Source of the DNA: Branchiostoma floridae
Lineage: Eukaryota > Chordata > Leptocardii > Amphioxiformes > Branchiostomatidae
Assembly (NCBI RefSeq): GCF_000003815.2
Contig: NC_049997.1
Location: 10,852,738-10,916,737 of the forward strand
Direction of reading: 5' to 3'
Length of the DNA stretch: 64,000 nt
Positions 54,201 through 62,505 of the stretch are shown one piece after another. Under the pieces are notes generated by a model. The model was not told the origin of the DNA and made no database searches. It saw nothing but the letters and a program-made list of their open reading frames with translations. The translations under genes and the position numbers were made by a program. Each line of letters begins with the position of its first letter. The first letter of the stretch is position 1.

Positions 54201-57200
54201 AAATTTACTTGCTGTGGCCTTATATAGAATAGCTCTTCAGAGAGATAAACTGGATCGATACCTTTTCAGACCGGATATCGCGAAGTACTGGTACTCCATG
54301 TCGTACCTGTACTACAGCGTCATCGCCGTGCTGACGGTGCTCATCGTGGGACTCGTGGTCAGCTTCATCACAGGTGCGTCATGGGTAATATGCGCCTAAA
54401 GGCAGTTACTCCAGCAACGGGCTGTGATTTTAGAGACAGTCAGACGTTTCAGATAGCACTTCTACATGTACTTCACTTTCGTAAGTGTCGTTGATGTTAT
54501 CTGAAACCTGGCCGTTTCCAAAATCATATCAGTTGCTGGAGTAACTGCTTTTTAGTGTATCTCAATGTATTACCTGGATGTCAAACTTCATGGACGTACG
54601 GCTATGTATACTGCGGTAATAAGCATCTGCGTTCTTCTTTCTCATTGGCCGAGGGAAAGGCTAATGGTCTCGTCGAGAGTGATTTTGGTCCTAACGTAAT
54701 CTGACGATGAAATTATGTAAATGTTAAAACAGGTGAAATTTTGGTTACTCTTTTACCGAATGAATAAATTTAATGAATCGAACAATCTTTCTATCAATCA
54801 GTCAATCAATCAATGAATTCATGAACGAATATTCCATACGGTTATGGGCTTATAGTCAAAAAGATGCAAAGATTACCTTACCAAAGCAAGTTTCGGATTG
54901 AAGAAACATCGCCTTACCAAAGCAGCTGTCGGATTGAAGCATTTCTGTTCTCGTTCCCAGGTGCCCAGGACCCCGAGGAGCTCGATCCCAGGCTGATCAC
55001 CCCGTTCTTCGACACGGTGTGCTGCTGCTTCCCCGAGCGCTGGCGCGCCAAGCTGCGGTGTGGGGTCCCGCAAGAGGACAGGGTACGAACTTGTCTCTGT
55101 ACAATTTTAAACAGTTTATACGTTTTATACAGTTTACATTTATTTTATAAAGATTAGATTGTGTAACTGAGCGCTAATTCACCTTTTTACGCGGGGTAAC
55201 CTATATCCGTTGTCTCTAAAAAGAAGGTATTTCGGGACATCAAGTAAATTGACGGCGGTTTCAAATTGCAACATTTTCACAATTGTTTAAGACCACCGTC
55301 CGTCGACATGATGTCCATAAGTACCTTGCTTTTAGAAACAACGGATATAGGTTACCCGCGGATAAAGGTGAACTAGCGTTATACTTCAGATAAAGATCAT
55401 TCTATAGTGGCAGCTTCTTCTCTCGGACTACAAAACTAAGAAACTTGCTCCTCTCTGACAAATGTTTCCATTCCTAATACAGTACGCGACAGCTTCTTTC
55501 CACTGACTGCCCCGATTATTGAACTTTCTTCTTAATCTTGACAAATTTTTCCCTCCCAATACAACCATAAAGCCCTCAAAACCAACGTTCGCCGCCATCT
55601 CTCTGGTTCTCTCACCAACACATTTCCCATTTTGTTGCCATCTATATTTATACATATATTAAATAATAAATGTCACCTTCCTAGAAGTTTGACTTGAGCA
55701 ACGTGCCAAAGGTCATTGAGAGTCGGTATCGGCCTCCATCCCGTTAGAAGGAAGGGTACATAATAAGACTTGTTAGCTTCTTTTACTCGTTCATTTTTGG
55801 TATTTGTAATGTGGTGATCTTTATTTGCATGTTCCTGCCCATGTGGGCTAAATGTAACAAATCCCATGATGGGATACTAAAGACTAAGTACTATTTCATG
55901 TAGTAGAGAGCACTGATAAAAGAGTTGCGTGTATCATTGTATAAAGAACATTCTAATATAAAATGGACTTCATTTTCTTTACGGTTAGAGTTACAAAGTG
56001 TACATTCAGAGCATACAAGGTATAGAATAAAGTCTATATATTATTATTGAATGTTAAAGAATTAATCATAAAATGAAACCCTTTTCCACATGCGTTACAA
56101 AAGGAACTGTGGATGGAAAAGGACGCAGAGGAGTTCGAACAAGGTCAGGAACTTGTCGAGTTGAAACCAGTCGGTCGGGACTCACAGAAACAACTTCTCA
56201 GGCGCAAAACGCCATGGGATAACGAACCAGAGGTGTTTCACTAACTTCGTAACAATGGTGTTCACAGCGGTGGTTACCCTGCGAGCCAGCCAGGACCGGG
56301 TAGCTAGCGAGTTTTGTTCGGGGAGCCAAGGCAGTCAGCCCGCCGACCTCACATAAGCGCTCCGGGGAGTTAAAGCCTGAAGGCTCAGCTACCTCCAAAG
56401 AAGAGGAGTTATCATCGGGCTTAAACTCGCCGGGGCGCTAAGAGGAGATCGGGCGGGCCTGACTGTCTTGGCCCACCGAATAAACTGTCCTAGCTGCCCG
56501 ATCCTGGTTGGCTCCCAGGGTAAGCGGTGGTGGTTATCCTATCATATTAGTAAGAACATTCTCCTTCGCAAGCTTGTTCAATATACCTTGTGGAGGCTCC
56601 TCTAAACTAGACTGAGGTTTCCACTCTTGTGGGTGGGCGTGGCGTCTGACAGCTGTTAAGCAATCAGAAAATTGCATAAATGTTTTCTTTAGGTGTAAGA
56701 TTCTCTGATTGGCCGACAGCTGGTTACAGGTCAAGCCCACAGAAAACCTCGGTCCGATTTAACATAGCCTCCTCAAGGCATACTAGTCTTGTGTAGGTTG
56801 TAGGCGAGTTGAATGTGTTAGACCTGCGTGTTAGTATTGCACAAGGTGACGGCGAAAAGGTGGTTTAGTGATTTATATATCTTTGTGATTTGTATGTTTT
56901 ACACGCCTTTATTTGTTATCATGGTACCACAACCAACCGACTGGGCTCTTTCTGCCACGGGGTGGCTNNNNNNNNNNNNNNNNNNNNNNNNNNNNNNNNN
57001 NNNNNNNNNNNNNNNNNNNNNNNNNNNNNNNNNNNNNNNNNNNNNNNNNNNNNNNNNNNNNNNNNNNATTTGTCACCGGGTCCCGGGCTGATTTTAACCG
57101 TGAGTTGAAAAGAAGTCCGGAGGCCCGGCTGTGCCCCAAAACAGCCCGAAAGCCACAGGCTGTGCCACGGGAGCACTTAGGGTTCACGCCCAAGAGTGTT

Positions 57201-57473
57201 AAAAAAAATACCGGTTGAAACCCCATCACCCAATTGAACAAGAAATTATTAGTAACCCTAAGATAATTTTTGCAAGGTCTCACGACGCTTCTGTCTGTAC
57301 AGGATTACTACTCAAAGAAATACCAAGACGGGGGACCGCCGAGGGATGAAGAGATGAGAAACTTGAAAGGAGAAGAAGATCACGATGGCGACAAACCGCC
57401 GGCCAATCCGAACGGGAATGTCCCGGATGAGAGGAGCAGCAAGAGCAGCGTGGACTTCGAGAGCTCCATCTAA
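35861..57473 (+). CDS. SLC5A8-like: SMCT gene B: sodium-coupled monocarboxylate transporter with alternative first and last exons
   Basis: SLC5-family Na+/monocarboxylate symporter of the plasma membrane, paralogue of gene A on the other strand. Exon 1 is 35861-36223 or 41174-41536; then 47240-47305, 47586-47637, 48060-48127, 48432-48586, 49084-49224, 49829-49958, 50577-50665, 51206-51318, 51795-51862, 52198-52284, 53083-53294, 54270-54373, 54961-55082, and a last exon at 56104-56244 or 57303-57473. The models give 636 or 646 residues. All splice phases agree with gene A; exons 4-10 and 13 have exactly the same lengths. Family marks include [42 protein letters not shown] and sequons NET and NVT. 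The extra intron in exon 3 and the two C-termini distinguish it from A. Confidence 0.88.
36265..36590. repeat. (TG)n-rich microsatellite
   Basis: About 325 bases of interrupted TG repeats directly after first exon 1x; open frames on both strands here are low-complexity artefacts. Confidence 0.95.
37081..38690 (+). mobile_element. Unclassified transposable element, copy 1
   Basis: Matches 62506-64000 at an offset of 25,425 (later 25,427) with few differences. It opens with a palindrome, CCTGCATGTATGCAGG, followed by four diverged subrepeats of about 120-150 bp, each with an ACGATTTTTGG-like and a GCTTGAACTTGAC-like motif (about 37130-37710). Then a possible spliced gene: exon [11 protein letters not shown]...CIECGHKRK (38001-38082, donor gtatgt), acceptor ggtacag near 38216, exon [16 protein letters not shown]... 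to 38466, and a third open stretch near 38485-38683. The 3' end is undetermined because the second copy is cut by the window. No known transposase domain recognised. Confidence 0.72.
38001..38466 (+). CDS. Putative spliced protein inside TE copy 1, function unknown
   Basis: Exon 38001-38082 (Met to CIECGHKRK, two Cys spaced C-x2-C) ends in phase 0 before gtatgtg; the next exon starts GCA GGG TTA after ggtacag and runs to a stop at 38464-38466. The second copy (63425-63893) encodes the same residues: in the last exon four nucleotide differences are all synonymous. I do not recognise the family, and splicing is inferred. Confidence 0.4.
38691..41173. other. Gene B intron between first exons 1x and 1y
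   Basis: Possible tail of the 37081 element (to about 39080), the GGTACCGGTAC-rich repeat at 39342-39614, a 9-bp-duplication MITE (39696-39839), and about 39860-40260 unassigned repeat-like sequence. Sequence from about 40600 to 41173 is probably promoter and 5'UTR of first exon 1y. Confidence 0.45.
39696..39839. mobile_element. Foldback MITE, CTCCAAGCAGA family, perfect 9-bp target duplication
   Basis: 144 bp from TATTCTCCAAGCAGAGG to CCTCTGCTCGGAGAATA. AAACATGCC flanks it on both sides (39687-39695 and 39840-39848). Confidence 0.88.
41174..41536 (+). CDS. SLC5A8-like: SMCT B first exon, variant 1y (TM1-TM3)
   Basis: Starts [14 protein letters not shown], 121 codons to GAG, donor gtaaga. 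Context CAAGATGG. It is the first-exon copy nearer to shared exon 2 (47240). Confidence 0.85.
41690..41815 (+). pseudogene. Relic of an SMCT B first exon (3' end plus intron flank)
   Basis: GGTCACCAGTGCTT...ACGAGGTAAGACAA repeats the end of variant 1y with a short insertion that breaks the T-S-A-Y-E frame, followed by the same flank (CAAAAGGCCACAA, TTACATGTTTTC, GGACTTGAC) as after 41536. Confidence 0.7.
42599..42895 (-). other. Unrecognised 98-codon open frame
   Basis: An open frame in gene B intron 1 with mixed composition, ending [11 protein letters not shown] stop codon directly precedes its Met, and an overlapping frame upstream also looks protein-like. This could be a decayed transposon gene. 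No family recognised. Confidence 0.2.
45829..45895. mobile_element. Short CTCCAAGCAGA-family MITE, 9-bp target duplication
   Basis: 67 bp from TACTCTCCAAGCAGAAG to TCTCTGCTTGGAGAGTG; flanks CCTTTCGGC (45820-45828) and CCTTTAGGC (45896-45904) match at 8 of 9 positions. Confidence 0.78.
47240..47305 (+). CDS. SLC5A8-like: SMCT B exon 2
   Basis: [20 protein letters not shown] then QM, 22 codons; acceptor cacag, donor gtgagt. Confidence 0.88.
47586..47637 (+). CDS. SLC5A8-like: SMCT B exon 3a
   Basis: [17 protein letters not shown] plus one base; acceptor tgcag, donor gtgggt. The intron after it is absent from gene A. Confidence 0.87.
47640..47905. repeat. (GGAA)n-rich microsatellite
   Basis: About 260 bases of purine-rich GGAA/GAAT repeats fill most of the B-specific intron between exons 3a and 3b. 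Confidence 0.95.
48060..48127 (+). CDS. SLC5A8-like: SMCT B exon 3b
   Basis: (V)[18 protein letters not shown] then YTTI; acceptor tgcag, donor gtaagt. Confidence 0.87.
48432..48586 (+). CDS. SLC5A8-like: SMCT B exon 4 (SSF signature)
   Basis: [20 protein letters not shown] onward, 155 nt; acceptor ctccag, donor gttcgt. Confidence 0.88.
48609..48818. mobile_element. Foldback MITE, CGATCGTACGACGATCGCAC family
   Basis: Left GGGCGCTGTCTCATAGGTCG and right CGACCTATGTGGTCGCGCCC are inverted, with GTGCGATCGTCGTACGAT inside. Starts only 23 bases after the exon 4 donor. Confidence 0.78.
49084..49224 (+). CDS. SLC5A8-like: SMCT B exon 5
   Basis: [20 protein letters not shown] through [20 protein letters not shown]; acceptor tgcag, donor gtaagg. 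Confidence 0.88.
49336..49395 (+). pseudogene. Duplicate of the 3' end of SMCT B exon 5
   Basis: CAGGTCCAGCGCTACCTCAC through the exon end and its GTAAG donor are repeated about 160 bases downstream with a single change in the coding part. No acceptor or upstream exon part. Confidence 0.75.
49829..49958 (+). CDS. SLC5A8-like: SMCT B exon 6
   Basis: [20 protein letters not shown] through [15 protein letters not shown]; acceptor ttcag, donor gtgcgt. Confidence 0.88.
49990..50340. repeat. (ACTC)n microsatellite
   Basis: About 350 bases, nearly pure at the left and degenerating to the right, in gene B intron 6. Confidence 0.95.
50577..50665 (+). CDS. SLC5A8-like: SMCT B exon 7
   Basis: [20 protein letters not shown] then VSCVFAGAL; acceptor gcgcag, donor gtatgt. 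Confidence 0.88.
50881..51062. mobile_element. Foldback MITE, CTCCAAGCAGA family, 9-bp target duplication
   Basis: 182 bp from TAGTCTCCATGCAGACCC to GGGTCTGCTTGGAGACTA; flanks CATCTACAG (50872-50880) and CGTCTACAG (51063-51071) match at 8 of 9. Confidence 0.82.
51206..51318 (+). CDS. SLC5A8-like: SMCT B exon 8 (sodium-site helix)
   Basis: (S)[18 protein letters not shown] onward; acceptor tgcag, donor gtaaga. 113 nt. Confidence 0.88.
51795..51862 (+). CDS. SLC5A8-like: SMCT B exon 9
   Basis: [20 protein letters not shown] then ILQ; acceptor cccag, donor gtgatt. Confidence 0.87.
52198..52284 (+). CDS. SLC5A8-like: SMCT B exon 10
   Basis: [20 protein letters not shown] then ILFPWANAW; acceptor tccag, donor gtaagc. 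Confidence 0.88.
52500..52655 (+). mobile_element. Single-arm relative of the hammerhead-like foldback element
   Basis: One arm only: the GCAGCGACACCTGTCCTGCA segment, CTGAAGA at 52576-52582, then a decayed stem and TATAAC in place of GAAAC, ending in GTCTCTTTATTCAG. A terminal fragment of the family lies at about 51955-52003. Confidence 0.7.
53083..53294 (+). CDS. SLC5A8-like: SMCT B exon 11 (glycosylated loop)
   Basis: [20 protein letters not shown] then a Pro-rich loop with sequons NET and NVT; acceptor accag, donor gtaggt. Confidence 0.88.
54270..54373 (+). CDS. SLC5A8-like: SMCT B exon 12 (last helix)
   Basis: [20 protein letters not shown] then [14 protein letters not shown]; acceptor ttcag, donor gtgcgt. 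Confidence 0.88.
54401..54552. mobile_element. Foldback MITE, AGTTACTCAAGCAACTGG family (copy 2)
   Basis: Left GCAGTTACTCCAGCAACGGG and right CAGTTGCTGGAGTAACTGC are inverted, with GTCAGACGTTTCAGATA / TATCTGAAACCTGG inside. Confidence 0.72.
54961..55082 (+). CDS. SLC5A8-like: SMCT B exon 13 (Cys-rich cytosolic segment)
   Basis: (G)[19 protein letters not shown] then [20 protein letters not shown]; ends on a codon boundary before gtacga. 122 nt, as in A. Confidence 0.88.
55161..55383. mobile_element. Foldback MITE, TAGTTCACCTTTATCC family (copy 4)
   Basis: Left GTGTAACTGAGCGCTAATTC and right GGATAAAGGTGAACTAGCGT are inverted, with ATATCCGTTGT / ACAACGGATAT inside; starts about 80 bases after the exon 13 donor. 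Confidence 0.8.
56104..56244 (+). CDS. SLC5A8-like: SMCT B alternative last exon 14a (no PDZ ligand)
   Basis: Acceptor acaaaag at 56097-56103. 46 codons and TAA, in the same phase as exon 13. Begins [20 protein letters not shown], matching the DLWDKRDQ start of gene A's last exon, and ends EPEVFH. The pyrimidine tract before the acceptor is modest. Homology with gene A suggests this is the ancestral last exon. Confidence 0.65.
   Translation, partial: ELWMEKDAEEFEQGQELVELKPVGRDSQKQLLRRKTPWDNEPEVFH
56263..56540. mobile_element. Foldback element between the two gene B last exons
   Basis: GCGGTGGTTACCCTGCGAGC at about 56269 and GGCTCCCAGGGTAAGCGG near 56511 are inverted, with CCAGCCAGGACCGGG / CCCGATCCTGG further in. 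Confidence 0.65.
56968..57067. other. Assembly gap (100 N)
   Basis: 100 N between last exons 14a and 14b of gene B. Confidence 0.99.
57303..57473 (+). CDS. SLC5A8-like: SMCT B alternative last exon 14b (ends S-S-I)
   Basis: Acceptor ctgtacag at 57302. 56 codons and TAA in the phase of exon 13. Begins [20 protein letters not shown], acidic and hydrophilic, and ends DFESSI, whose last three residues fit a class I PDZ ligand. A candidate poly(A) signal AATAAA is at 59014-59019. Confidence 0.8.
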   Translation, partial: DYYSKKYQDGGPPRDEEMRNLKGEEDHDGDKPPANPNGNVPDERSSKSSVDFESSI

Positions 57474-58732
57474 GGGCGAGACCATTCGAAAAGGGGTTCC
57501 ATCTCAAAAGGGGTGTAAGATTTAAATTTTTTAATGCAGAAGAAGTAGTGATAATGGGGGGGGGGGGGGTATAATATGTTGTAATCCCCTTCAACCTTTT
57601 GAGTGGAATAGCCCGAACAAGAAAGCGGTTTTCTTACAAACTGTTTGTTGTGAGAGTACAATGTCTTCTCCAAGTAAACTGTTGTGAGTTAGAAAGAAAC
57701 GTTCAATGTGTTGGGAGTCGTTTGTCCAATGTCCGGTTTCTTTCCAACAGTTCGCTGTTTCGGAGAGAGACAGCCAACTTTCCTGGTACTTAATTTGAGT
57801 TGTTTTCTTTTTTTTTTCCAGTGAACTTTCAGTCATAATTATTTTTGCCAGCATACTGAAAATAAGGGCGAGTACAATCAGTCATTGGAACGGCTAAAGA
57901 ATACATGCATTAGCGACGTAATTAAGTGGGGTTGTGAAATGAAAAGGTCTTTGGCAATGAATTGAGGGTGTCAATGAAATGAGGGTGAAAAGAAAACGCG
58001 ATGACTTACCTCCCCGTGAACTTGAACCAAATAGACAAAAAATCTGTGGTAACAAAATGTCCAAAGTGTTTTTTCTCGATGCCATGACAAGACATTCCAA
58101 ACAAGAAGTGCTTATTTTTGTACAGAAAATGTATCTATTAGATTTTCTTGATGAGGATTTCTACACCTCATTATTTCAAAGGCAGAGATTATTCTTGTCA
58201 TATTTCTAGTCAATTTCGTTTCTTTTTAGGCAATTTATGTTTACATTTTGGATCATTTCTGTTCGATGATTTTGTCAGAAGTGAGTTTTGGTGATAATGT
58301 AATGCTTACTAAACAATGAACAGATGTCTTGGCTTAATTGATTGGCCAAAGCTTCTTTATTATTTTGATTGGATAATAGGACTGACCTATCAGGGCGTGT
58401 TTCAGCGATCTAATCTTTCATTGGCTGTAACGAACTGCCAATCGGAGTGAATGCTATGCTACTTGATATCACTTCGTATGAACAATAGAACGTGTAATGC
58501 GATTAAGTTTACTAATGCAGAGCTTAAGTTTCATCGATGATGCTAATTATTAATGTCCTCATTATGCACATATAATTCGCTGTGATTTTAACGGTGTGTG
58601 TTTGACATAATCGGTCATTTATATGTAATATTTCTTTGTATGAACTTACAAACTAAGGAATGTGTGACGTTAGTAGCGGAAACTCTAATCATGGCATATG
58701 CAAATAATCTTAGGTTTCGTCTGTATCGAGTT

Positions 58733-58947
58733 AGGGTGCGGTTACATAGGTCGTGCAATCGTCGTACGATCGCTAACTTCGGGCATTTTGGAGGATGGAA
58801 ATGTACGTGTCCTGCAAAGTTCGACTGTCTTGGTACACAAAATGCTGTTTTGGATCCATGTCGTTCGTTTGTTCTGTCACGGCCTGCTTGAAAATCTTAT
58901 GTATCAAAATCGTGCGACGATCGCACGACCTATGTGACCGCGCCCTC
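58733..58947. mobile_element. Foldback MITE, CGATCGTACGACGATCGCAC family
   Basis: Left GGGTGCGGTTACATAGGTCG and right CGACCTATGTGACCGCGCCC are inverted; inner GTGCAATCGTCGTACGAT pairs with ATCGTGCGACGATCGCAC on the opposite arm. Confidence 0.82.
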
Positions 58948-59524
58948 AGTTAACATTTATTTTCCACCGCTTTAATTTCCGTTCTCTTTGTGGTTTGTGT
59001 ATGCAGACAAGGAAATAAAGATGGTTTTATCTATCTCTGTGAATGTCGAAACTTTATGGGTTGAAGTCACTGGCGTTTTTCTGTTTTGGCTCATAAACTA
59101 CACGGTACCATGGTCTTTAATCATTTATATCTGATCAATTTTATCAATTGTAGGTTACAAAATCGAATAGTTTACAAAAAACGACAAAAGACCGCCAGGG
59201 TTCTGTGGCAAACACCCCAACACTACGCCACGCGACGCCACATTTTCATAGCTTGGAGTCAGCCTTGTTTGCTTTTAATAGGCTCCTTTAGTCCGCTCCC
59301 GAAGGTCTCTACCCGCCAACAACAGCGCCCGCAAATCTTTTGGGCGAATAACGTCACCGTCGAGTCTTACATCTTCCGCAGGTAGGCCTGATGGCCTGTC
59401 ACCGTCAATCGTTTGAATGGTAACGGCGCCCAGACTTGTTGGTGGGTAGCGATCTTCGAGCGCAGACTAAAGCTAACAAACAAACTGGCTGGACTCCAGG
59501 CTATCATTTCCATACATACTAGCT

Positions 59525-59965
59525 CATAGCCTGGGTACCATCCTATTTCTACCGGGGCTTCTTACACTCACTTTCCTAACATCCGTATTCTACCGGGGCT
59601 CCTTACACTCACTTGAGGGCCCCAGTGCCCTTTTGCGTAGAGTGTAATCGGCCGTTTTAATTTTACGTAGAGCGTAGACGGATCGCTCAATTCAACGTAG
59701 AGCGTAATCGGTGCATTTTGCGTAGAGCGTAATTGACTCTTTTAATTCTACGTAATACGTTGTAGCTCCCCGGAATTTACCGTAAAACGTAATGGATGAA
59801 TTGTGCGTATAGCGTAATCACACCTGCCCTAACAATTGCCCTTAGTCCCGTCAAAATGCAGGAAACTGCGTTTCAGAGGGTCGAGATTTCCAAATTTCCG
59901 TGGACCTCCTTTCACGAGTAGCGAGTGTAATACGGTAGAATACGGATGGTACCCAGGCTAACCAC
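59525..59965. mobile_element. TIR element containing an 85-bp higher-order tandem repeat
   Basis: Ends TAGCCTGGGTACCATCC and GGATGGTACCCAGGCTA are perfect inverted repeats. Inside, 59635-59804 is two 85-bp units, each made of three subunits of 30, 30 and 25 bp that start with GCGTAGAGCG-like sequence; a seventh partial subunit follows. 59853-59925 resembles part of the element at 61566-62053. Confidence 0.75.
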
Positions 59966-61122
59966 CTCACCCAGACGCGGGTACCTTCCAACTGATGGGA
60001 ACTTTGAGCCCGGTACAACCTTTGACGTCATCGGTTTGAGCTCTCCGTGCTGCAGTAACAAGAACCACCTGTTTAGGGGCAGAGTTGGGGGACGGTTCGT
60101 TCTATACTGAGTACAGGGCTATGATCCGGGACAATCCAAGCATACTCAAGAAAGGAGGAAGAGGAAGCAAACGTCTGCCACAAACAATGGTTTATCCCTG
60201 ACTGTTTCCAGATGTTCAGTCCGTGTTTATGTAGGTCCCGCGATGTTTTGGTGCGAGTCGACCTGGGGTGCTGACATTCAGACGTGATAGCTGTTTTCCA
60301 GGGTTTCCATAATATGTAGACTAGTTCCCTACTTATTGCAGTTAGTAGGTACCCAATCTGAGTAATAAGGCTGTTTACGTGCTCGAGACCTCCATTTTAC
60401 GTCCCTTCCGAAAGACGATGATGCAATACATGTTATCCGAGCTGAGCCGACCCTGGGATCGACCGTAAAGTCGGAGTGCCTGTCAAGTTACCTTCTTTGG
60501 TCACGCTTCAAGTTTCATGTCTTCAAGGTCAACCGCTCCACGTCTTGAAGGATCTTGTAGGAAACCTAGCGGGGCGTAACACTCGATGGCAGCGGGTCAA
60601 GTACACGTTCAGTAGATTACGAGTTCTTCGTTCGCGGAACGTCTCTTGTTCCAGAGCTGTGACTGAGTTCTTCCAAATAACCGAGTATATACTGTCTTAA
60701 CAACAGTCAACTACAAGTAGTAGGTCTGCAACTAGCCAGGGCTAGGGGTTCGCAGGGGTTCTTTTTCTTCTCGCACACGTGTGATCACGTGTCGTTCGCG
60801 AACTCTAGCCAAGACAAGAGACGTGTCTTCACTACAGTCTACATGCTTTCGCTCCAGAACTCCACGCACGCCCTTCCTCTGAGGGCCAGAGCTTCCAGAT
60901 CTTCCTTGCTGGTGTATGGTTCGGGCAGGAGGGGGCATACTCTGCAGAACAACCGGAGACTAACCTCTGCTTGGAGAGTAGAGGAGGCATGCAAGAAGGT
61001 GTTTCATGGTCTGCTCTTAACTGCAGTCACAAGCAATCTGTCCATCTGGGCTCTGATACCCAAGAGACCACGTCTAGCGAAATAATAGACAAGGACAACA
61101 ACAACGATCGGACCCAATCGCC

Positions 61123-61224
61123 ATGGCTGCGGAGGGTGAGCTGCAATTCAGTGGTTGGGACTACGCCGTGTTCTCGGTCATGTTCGGCGTCTCCGTTGCC
61201 ATCGGCTTCTACTACGCCTGTACG
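61123..61224 (+). CDS. SLC5A8-like: SMCT C exon 1 (TM1)
   Basis: 34 codons ending YYACT, donor gtaagt at 61225. An in-frame Met with Kozak-like CGCCATGGC. Confidence 0.82.
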
Positions 61225-62353
61225 GTAAGTCAGAAGTCTAACTCAAGCAAGCCCCCATAGGTCATGTGAATAAATGAACTATATTGGAAAATAAAGTATA
61301 TATTTGTGTTGAATCATGATAATTATGATCCTCTTAGCAGGTTCTACTAGCCGGTGAATTTTTATGGAAAAATATTGATGTTTAATTTTTTGCCCCTCCC
61401 CTTGTTTAACTTACACGAAATTTCCAGATCATTTAGGTGGTGATAGGTTTGAAGACAGATAGCCGGTAGAAAGCTATCATACCAGGATGGCCATCACACC
61501 AAAATATATGCCACAGGCCTTCTACTATTTAAAAAAAAAAAGCAAGGAGAATAAATATTGTCATTCCCGTAGCCAGGGGGGGGGGGGGTAGGAAGAACCC
61601 CCCTCCCCTCCACACGCTCAAAAAGTCCACTTTTTCATGTCCAAGATTTTTTTCAAAGGAATGACTGATTTGCATTTTTCACTGATAGACATTTCAGTCA
61701 ATCTTAGTCTATCGGCAAAATTTGCCCCAGAAAGTGCAGGAAATGGCTTTTCAGAGGGTCCAGATTTCAAAATTTCCCCGGACCTCCATTGTGGCGCCTT
61801 GCGCCTTTGGTGTCGGACATGGTGAAAATATGTCGAGGGAGTTGGCCTCAAAGACTTCTGCCAAAAGCCTTGTCTTTTAATAGAAATTACATTAAACTTC
61901 GCCAGCGATTTTTGCCCGTCAAAATGCAGGAAATTGCGTTTCAGGGGGTCACAATTTCAAATTTTCCGGGGGAACATGCCCCCGGACCCCCCTAGATAAG
62001 CTCACGGCGCTCGATGGTCCCACAAGTACTAAAAAGACCTGGCTACGGGCATGATTGTGCCACCCCGGAGGTAACGATTTTTTTCCTCTGGCCCAACATT
62101 GGACTAGGGCGGCAAGCAGCGAACACAGCGGGAGTATCTCATGGCCGACCGCTCCATGTCGGTTCTACCCGTGAGTCTGTCCCTCCTCGCGTCCTTCATG
62201 TCCGCTCTCACCGTCCTCGGCACCCCGGCGGAGGTCTACACCAACGGGACCATGTACTGGATGTTCGCAGTCACCTACGTCATCGTGATCGTGCTGACGG
62301 CTCACCTGTTCCTGCCGACCTTCTACAGACTCGGGGTCACGAGTACTAACGAG
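61123..62353 (+). CDS. SLC5A8-like: SMCT gene C, first two exons (3' incomplete)
   Basis: Third SLC5 Na+/monocarboxylate transporter gene, continuing past the window. Exon 1 (61123-61224, 34 codons) starts [20 protein letters not shown] in a strong context (CCATGG) and encodes TM1. Exon 2 (62108-62353, 82 codons) starts [20 protein letters not shown] and ends TSTNE in phase 0, exactly where the single first exon of A and B ends. The 883-bp intron between them has no counterpart in A or B, and most of its second half is a TIR element (61566-62053). The joined block is 116 codons against 121. Confidence 0.85.
61566..62053. mobile_element. TIR element filling part of SMCT C intron 1
   Basis: TCATTCCCGTAGCCAGG on the left and CCTGGCTACGGGCATGA on the right are inverted repeats with one mismatch. 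Inside are a G14 run and two AAATTTCCCCGGACC-like segments, each beside TGCAGGAAAT and TTTCAGRGGGTC, a repeat also present at 59853-59925. Confidence 0.75.
62108..62353 (+). CDS. SLC5A8-like: SMCT C exon 2 (TM2-TM3)
   Basis: Acceptor actag at 62103-62107, donor gttcgt at 62354. [20 protein letters not shown] is the conserved TM2 region. Confidence 0.84.
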
Positions 62354-62505
62354 GTTCGTACCAGAAAATCTTGTAATTACTACTAGTATCTCATAGTTCC
62401 ATGTTTTTACATCACAGCACTGACACTTTTGACGCCACTGAAATAAATATGTGAACAGCTACTCTCCAAGCAGAACTTAGAGCTGTTTTTTTTCTAACGT
62501 TTTTA

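Larger units (their letters stand above)
57474..61122. other. Intergenic stretch between SMCT B and SMCT C
   Basis: Likely includes the gene B 3'UTR (candidate AATAAA 59014-59019). Holds a poly-G run at 57557-57570, a MITE (58733-58947), a TIR element with internal tandem repeats (59525-59965) and, near 60966, a single CTCTGCTTGGAGAG terminus. The last few hundred bases are probably the gene C 5'UTR and promoter. No other gene seen. Confidence 0.5.

Noticed and set aside
59635..59804. Regular repeats resembling a CRISPR array
   Set aside because: Subunits are contiguous and diverged, with no unique spacers; the setting is an animal genome and the tract lies inside a TIR element.
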